Source: Halogeometricum pallidum JCM 14848 (GTDB lineage: Archaea > Halobacteriota > Halobacteria > Halobacteriales > Haloferacaceae). From it: a stretch of 37,143 nucleotides of DNA. The position numbers and the translations under genes are program-made. Shown here piece after piece: positions 32,849 through 37,143 of this stretch (its first letter is position 1; the number at the start of each line of letters is the position of its first letter). The DNA lies in the NCBI RefSeq assembly GCF_000337095.1, contig NZ_AOIV01000011.1, positions 132,283 to 169,425 of the forward strand, read 5' to 3'. The notes under the pieces are model-generated. The model ran no database searches. It saw only the letters and a list, made by a program, of their open reading frames with translations, and had not been told where the DNA came from.

Positions 32849-35452
32849 TCACCGCCGGGTGGAGCGCCTGGCGAGCCATCCCACGAGTACGAGAACGGGG
32901 GCGCCGATGACGAGTACGACCGCCAGGAGTCCCCAGTCGGTGATGCCGAGCGGAACGGTCCCGAAATACTCGTTTAGCGGCGCGTAGAGGACGGCGAGTT
33001 GAAGTATCAGCGACGTTGCCACGGCGGCGGTGAGCCAGGTGTTCGTCAGTATAGAGGCTCCCTTCGTCCATCGGATGACGTACAGTTTGACGAACTCGAA
33101 TACGACGAGTCCGGTAAACACCATCGTCATGGCGTACGGGGTGACCGTCGGCGAACCGTCGAGCGTGTAGAACATCAATCCGAGTAGTAGGATCGTCGCG
33201 GTCAGTCCAGTTCCCCCGACGAGACTCAACATCTCGGCGTCGACGATTCCGCTCGCCTGCTCTCTGGGTCGCCGTTCCATCACGTCGCCACCCGGGTCGG
33301 TCCCGAGAGCCAACGCGGGCAAGCCGTCGGTGAGTAGATTGATCCACAGCAACTGGACCGCCGGGAGGATGAGGTATCCGAACAGCGAAGCGACGAAGAC
33401 GATGGCCACCTCCGCGACGTTGGCGCTGAGCAGATAGGCGACGAACTTCCAGATGTTGTCGAAGATGATGCGCCCCCGTTTGATCGCGGCGCGGATCGAG
33501 GCATAGTTGTCGTTCAGGAGGACGATATCACTCGCTTGCTTGGCGACGTCAGTACCGCGAACGCCCATCGCGATGCCGACGTCGGCGTTCTTCAGCGCCG
33601 GCGCGTCGTTGACGCCGTCGCCGGTCATCGCCACCGTAGAGCCGTTCGCTTGGAGCGCTTCGAGGATCCGGACTTTGTGGGCGGGTTCGGCCCGCGCAAA
33701 CACGTTGATATCCGTGACACGTTCGCGGAGCGTCCGCTCGTCGAGTTCCTCGATCTCCTGACCCGTCACCACGGTCGACCCGATGCCGACTTGAGAGGCT
33801 ATCGCTCTCGCCGTGATCGCGTTGTCACCGGTGATCATCTTCACGTCGATTCCCGCCCGGTGCGTCTCTGCGATAGCGTCGAAGACCTCCCGGCGCGGCG
33901 GGTCGAGCAGCCCCTGAAGTCCGACGAACACCAGATTCTCTTCGGGTCCGCTCTCGTCGCTCCGATTTTTGTACGCGAACCCGAGCACTCGAAGCGCATC
34001 CCCCGCGAACGATTCGGTCTGTGCTTCGATGCGCGTTCGCCGCTCTGCATCCAGTTCGACCGGGCCGTCCGGTCCGAGGACGCGCGTCGAGCGTTCGAGG
34101 ATGACGCTCGGAGCCCCTTTCACGTAGACGACGTCGTCGTGAACCGTCGCCATGCGTTTGCGCTCGGCGGAGAACGAGATCTCATCTCGCCTTGGGCGAA
34201 CCGCGCGACGACGCTCGGCGTCGACCCCGCGGTCGGCCGCGGCCGTGACGAGCGCTCTCTCGGTCGGGTCGCCGTCTTCGGCGGTTGCGTCGTTGCAGAC
34301 GACACCGATGTCGAACAACAGGTCACGGCGGTCCTCAACCCCCTCTGTAGCGCTGGATATCTCCGCCCCGTCTTTGTCGGTTGTACCGTCGACCGTTCTC
34401 GTCTCCTCGACCGGTATTTCTTCGTCGTACACCCACGCGGTCCGGACGCGCATCTTTCCCTCCGTCAACGTCCCGGTCTTGTCCGTACAGATGACGTCGA
34501 CCGCGCCGAGAGCTTCGACTGCCGGTAGCGTACGAACGAGAACGTTCTCCTTGGCCATGCGTCGGACGCCCAGCGCTAGCGTCAGTGTGACGACGGCCGG
34601 AAGTCCCTCGGGAACGGCCGCTACTGCCAGTGAGACGGCGGTCAATCCTGCTTGGATGAGTCCCTGCCCCCTGAGGAGGAGGAAGACGACGACGAGAGCC
34701 GAGAGCGCCACGACGCCGATTCCGAGGCGTCGGCCGAGCCGATCTAGGTCACGCTGGAGCGGGGTGCGCGAGTCTTCCGCATCGATTAGCGCCGTCGCGA
34801 TTTCACCGACTTCGGTCTCCATGCCGGTCTCAACGATGACGGCGACGGCGCGCCCGCGGGTAACGCTCGTCCCCTTGTATATCATGTTCGCGCGTTCGGC
34901 GAGCGGCGTCCCCGCGTCTACCCGGCCCGTCGTTTTCTCGACGGGGACGCTCTCGCCCGTCAGCGCAGCCTCGTCGACTTCGAGACTGTTCGCCTCGACG
35001 AGTCGGGCGTCGGCGGGGACTACGTCTCCTTGCTCCAAGAGGACGATATCGCCGGGGACGAGCGCTGTGGAGTCGACATCTCGTTCCGTCCCGTTCCGGC
35101 GGACCGTGACTTCCGGCGTCGACATCTCGCGGAGCGCTTCGAGGCTCTGCTCCGCCCTGTACTCCTGAACGAATCCGAACACTCCGTTCAGAAGCAGAAT
35201 AATCCCGATGAGGACGGCGTCGACTACGTGTCCGATGGCGAAGGAGAGGGCGGCTGCGACGAGTAACACCCAGATGAGCACACTGGAGAACTGCGCGAGG
35301 AGAATCCGCAGCGGTCCCCGGCCCTGATCACCGGTAATCTCGTTGAGTCCCACCGCGTCGCGGCGTTCGTCAGCGGTCGGTGCGCTCAATCCTTCCGGCC
35401 CCGTGTCCAACTCGTCGTAGACCTCGTCGAGAGAGGGGGTGTACCAGTTCAT
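32849..35452 (-). CDS. P-type cation-transporting ATPase (P2, Ca2+/Na+-type)
   Basis: An 867-residue membrane pump with all P-type landmarks: actuator TGES (165-168), membrane motif PEGLP (281-285) as in SERCA-type P2 ATPases, phosphorylation site DKTGTLT (324-330), the nucleotide-binding KGAPS, and the hinge [20 protein letters not shown]. Ten membrane helices are expected: four before the large loop and six in the C-terminal part ([20 protein letters not shown]). It probably exports Ca2+ or another small cation; the exact ion cannot be read reliably. The gene appears complete. It is a single gene, convergent with the nar operon, and its regulation is not visible. Confidence 0.92.
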   Translation of the reverse strand: MNWYTPSLDEVYDELDTGPEGLSAPTADERRDAVGLNEITGDQGRGPLRILLAQFSSVLIWVLLVAAALSFAIGHVVDAVLIGIILLLNGVFGFVQEYRAEQSLEALREMSTPEVTVRRNGTERDVDSTALVPGDIVLLEQGDVVPADARLVEANSLEVDEAALTGESVPVEKTTGRVDAGTPLAERANMIYKGTSVTRGRAVAVIVETGMETEVGEIATALIDAEDSRTPLQRDLDRLGRRLGIGVVALSALVVVFLLLRGQGLIQAGLTAVSLAVAAVPEGLPAVVTLTLALGVRRMAKENVLVRTLPAVEALGAVDVICTDKTGTLTEGKMRVRTAWVYDEEIPVEETRTVDGTTDKDGAEISSATEGVEDRRDLLFDIGVVCNDATAEDGDPTERALVTAAADRGVDAERRRAVRPRRDEISFSAERKRMATVHDDVVYVKGAPSVILERSTRVLGPDGPVELDAERRTRIEAQTESFAGDALRVLGFAYKNRSDESGPEENLVFVGLQGLLDPPRREVFDAIAETHRAGIDVKMITGDNAITARAIASQVGIGSTVVTGQEIEELDERTLRERVTDINVFARAEPAHKVRILEALQANGSTVAMTGDGVNDAPALKNADVGIAMGVRGTDVAKQASDIVLLNDNYASIRAAIKRGRIIFDNIWKFVAYLLSANVAEVAIVFVASLFGYLILPAVQLLWINLLTDGLPALALGTDPGGDVMERRPREQASGIVDAEMLSLVGGTGLTATILLLGLMFYTLDGSPTVTPYAMTMVFTGLVVFEFVKLYVIRWTKGASILTNTWLTAAVATSLILQLAVLYAPLNEYFGTVPLGITDWGLLAVVLVIGAPVLVLVGWLARRSTRR

Positions 35453-35668
35453 TCTCGACCAACGTACTGGACGCGCGGCTGCTCTGAGCGCAGGGGAACG
35501 AAGACCGGCCTACCGACCGATGAGTCGTCGGAATGCACGTATCCGAACTACAACCGGGAGACATACAGTCGTTGCCCCGCGACGACCGGCCGGCGGCGAG
35601 TATCTCGTGCAGGTCGAGGGGTTCCACAGAGAGGCTCTCGCGACGCGACCGGTCCCGGAGTACCTGCG

Positions 35669-35957
35669 TACTCGACGGCGAAAGCCGGTGTCGTGAACTT
35701 CACCCGCGAACTCGTCGTCGACGACGCTAGTGAGGTCGTCCGTATCGACAGCCCCTGTCCGGGATTCGTCGAGACGCCCATGACGGATGACTAGCTGGAT
35801 CAAGAGCAGTTCTACGAGTTCGTCCGCGGGGAGCCGATGAGTCGAGCGACGCAACCCGGTGAGGTCAGCGGAGTCGCGATGGTCCTCGCTTCGGACGAAG
35901 CCTCCTACATCGGGGGCGCGAACGTTCCCGTCGACGGCGAATGGACGCTCACTAACC
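35669..35957 (+). pseudogene. Short-chain dehydrogenase/reductase fragment
   Basis: The frame begins YSTAKAGVVNFTRELVVDDA, the catalytic Tyr-x-x-x-Lys helix of an SDR enzyme. It continues with RIDSPCPGFVETPMTDD, an in-frame TAG at 35792-35794, LDQEQFYEFVRGEPMSRATQ and ASDEASYIGGANVPVDGEWT, the typical SDR C-terminus. The N-terminal NAD(P)-binding half is absent and the frame is otherwise intact, so this is a 5'-deleted gene that has also picked up a stop. It cannot bind cofactor. Confidence 0.85.
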
Positions 35958-35964
35958 GACGATG

Positions 35965-36702
35965 TCAGAGTACGAGCGGCCAGACGAACAGGAACGCTCC
36001 GAGCACCATGACGGTCGATATCAGGACCATGAGGAGGTCGAGCGGGACACCGGCTCGAAGCATGTGCTCCCGGCGGACGTTTTCGGTCCCGAACGCGATG
36101 GCGTTCGGCGGTGTCGCGACCGGGAGCGCGAACCCGAAGGACGCGGCGACTGCGCCCGTGACCGCGAGAAACACCGACGCCGCCTCCGGCGTCGAACCGA
36201 GCACGTCGGCGTAGCGAGGCCCGATGGTGATGAGAACGGGCGCGAAGATTGCGACGACGGCCGTGTTCGAGGCCAGTTCGCTCAAGAGGACAGTGACTGC
36301 AACGACAGCGAGCACGACGATGAGGATGGACTCACCGACCAGTGCGCCGAAGGTCGTATCGGCGAGCCACCGGGTTGCGTCGGTCACGGCCAGTCCGTCC
36401 GCGAGAGCGAGTCCACCGCCGAGGAGGATGAGCGTACCCCAGTCGATATTCATCACGTCGTTCCACTCTAGGCACTCGCTCGCGAGCAGTACGGGGACCG
36501 CCGCGAGGCCGACGAGGGCGTAAAACAAGACGCCCTGGTGGGGAGCGCCGACGATGCTCCCCGCGCCGCCGAACAGCGTATCGAACCACACCGATGGAAG
36601 TACGCCTTCGAAGAGAAAGTCGAGTCCGCCGAGAATCCAGAGTCCTGCGGTGACCACGGTGACGACGACGGTTCGTCGCCCGGCAGCGTCGATGGGACCC
36701 AT
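35965..36702 (-). pseudogene. DASS (SLC13) transporter, 5'-truncated
   Basis: The frame of 245 residues from ATG 36702 is the C-terminal half of a divalent anion/Na+ symporter. It carries the second SNT substrate/sodium motif (ELASNTAVVAI, residues 145-147), TPPNAIAFG (197-205) and helices LILLGGGLALADGLAV and LLMVLISTVMVLGAFLFVWP. Similarity continues upstream without a start (LFPPEPVDATRARR to about 36765), then stops. The N-terminal half with the first SNT motif is missing from this strand. A complete member has about 500 or more residues. Both this and the adjacent SDR are truncated, so the region is rearranged. Transport is unlikely. Confidence 0.8.
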
Positions 36703-37054
36703 CTCTTCGAGCGTGTGTGCAGCGTGACGCCGTGCACGCGTCGCGTCGACCGGTTCCGGTGGGAATAGTATAATCCGTCGGCCCGAAACCTCGATTACGA
36801 TCGCCGACGGCCGAAGATTCGTTCGGTCAGATCGGGAGGACCGACTTCTGACTACTCTCGAGCGCGCGTATGTCGCAGTACAGAGTGATTTCCACCCCGA
36901 AGACGAGCCCTCTCCTCGCTATCGCTTCCGTCGTGCCGCTAGCGGTTTCCAATCCGTACATCTCCCATCCCCCTAATCGTTTGTAGAGGTAGTCCGTCTA
37001 CCGAGCAATACTCTTCGCCGCGACCTGCCGAGCGAGTGTTTTGAAACATGGTAC
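36703..37054. other. Region without a recognisable gene
   Basis: About 350 bp between two minus-strand frames. Bases 36703-36765 are the tail of DASS homology. The rest has no coding pattern I recognise, no dyad and no hairpin of note. Confidence 0.6.
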
Positions 37055-37143
37055 TCAGTCGGTGGAGGGTGCGGCCGCAGCGTCGGTCTCTTCGGCGCGC
37101 GAGGAGCGGACGAACCCCTGTGCGTACGCGCCGAGGAACATCC
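37055..37143 (-). CDS. C-terminal end of an unidentified protein (gene continues past window)
   Basis: The last 28 codons of a minus-strand frame run off the window: MFLGAYAQGFVRSSRAEETD followed by AAAAPSTD and a TGA stop at 37055-37057. The hydrophobic segment then a charged, Ala-rich tail would suit the C-terminus of a membrane transporter, but this is too short to assign. Confidence 0.5.
   Translation of the reverse strand, partial: MFLGAYAQGFVRSSRAEETDAAAAPSTD

Noticed and set aside
35453..35668. Short frames between the P-type ATPase and the SDR fragment
   Set aside because: Sequences such as GEYLVQVEGFHREALA look partly protein-like, but no start, family or context supports a gene.
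1..37143. CRISPR arrays, rRNA or tRNA genes
   Set aside because: I read both strands for direct-repeat arrays and cloverleaf-like segments and saw none that I could support.

Overview
This is a high-GC haloarchaeal contig. The signs are an acidic proteome, a Tat-type lipoprotein halocyanin, HTH_10 (bat-type) regulators, sparse AT-rich TATA elements and a haloarchaeal-type nar respiratory operon. A Haloferacales-like organism is plausible, but I cannot name a genus. The first 26 bases are library adapter, so the window starts at a true contig end.

Region 1 (27-9902, all minus strand) is one end of an extracellular contractile injection system (eCIS), a phage-tail-like particle. In transcription order it encodes a DUF4255 cap/terminator-type protein, a surface beta-domain protein, a tail sheath carrying two inserted Ig-like domains, a tube protein, a small assembly protein with a Cys pair, a DUF6760 protein, a second tube-family protein, an AAA+ ATPase and a long DUF4157 (eCIS core domain, HEATH motif) protein cut by the contig end. 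Spike, baseplate and LysM genes are not visible and would lie past the edge. Region 2 (9903-11536) is a lower-GC, gene-poor scar containing a decayed IS6-family transposase.

Region 3 (11537-20323) is a denitrification accessory island of small genes on both strands. Its most striking property is a 12-bp dyad, CGAAC-N2-GTTCG, placed exactly 38 nt before eight start codons, and at 40 and 45 nt before two others. Genes behind it include a halocyanin, DUF2249 proteins, a CIA2/MIP18-like iron-sulfur protein, a haem-copper-oxidase-like membrane protein, a cupin, an HTH_10 regulator, a CGCGG protein, and the start-proximal ends of two decayed genes (norB and a TIGR04053-type radical SAM gene). A NarO-like redox regulator (CXnCXCX7C) sits inside the island and is the obvious candidate to act at the dyad.

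Region 4 (20878-32679, plus strand) is a tightly overlapping respiratory nitrate reductase operon: narA-like membrane protein, Rieske protein narB, cytochrome b narC, a small membrane protein, narG, narH, a haem-b gamma-like subunit, narJ, a polytopic membrane protein, a HEAT-repeat protein, and a DUF59-Mrp-DUF2249 fusion. Electrons would pass from quinol through NarC/NarB to NarGH on the outer face of the membrane. The Mrp fusion and the CIA2-like protein suggest dedicated Fe-S supply, and DUF2249 links the operon to the dyad-controlled island.

Region 5 (32849-37143) holds a P-type cation ATPase, a decayed short-chain dehydrogenase, a 5'-truncated DASS-family transporter and the tail of one further gene.
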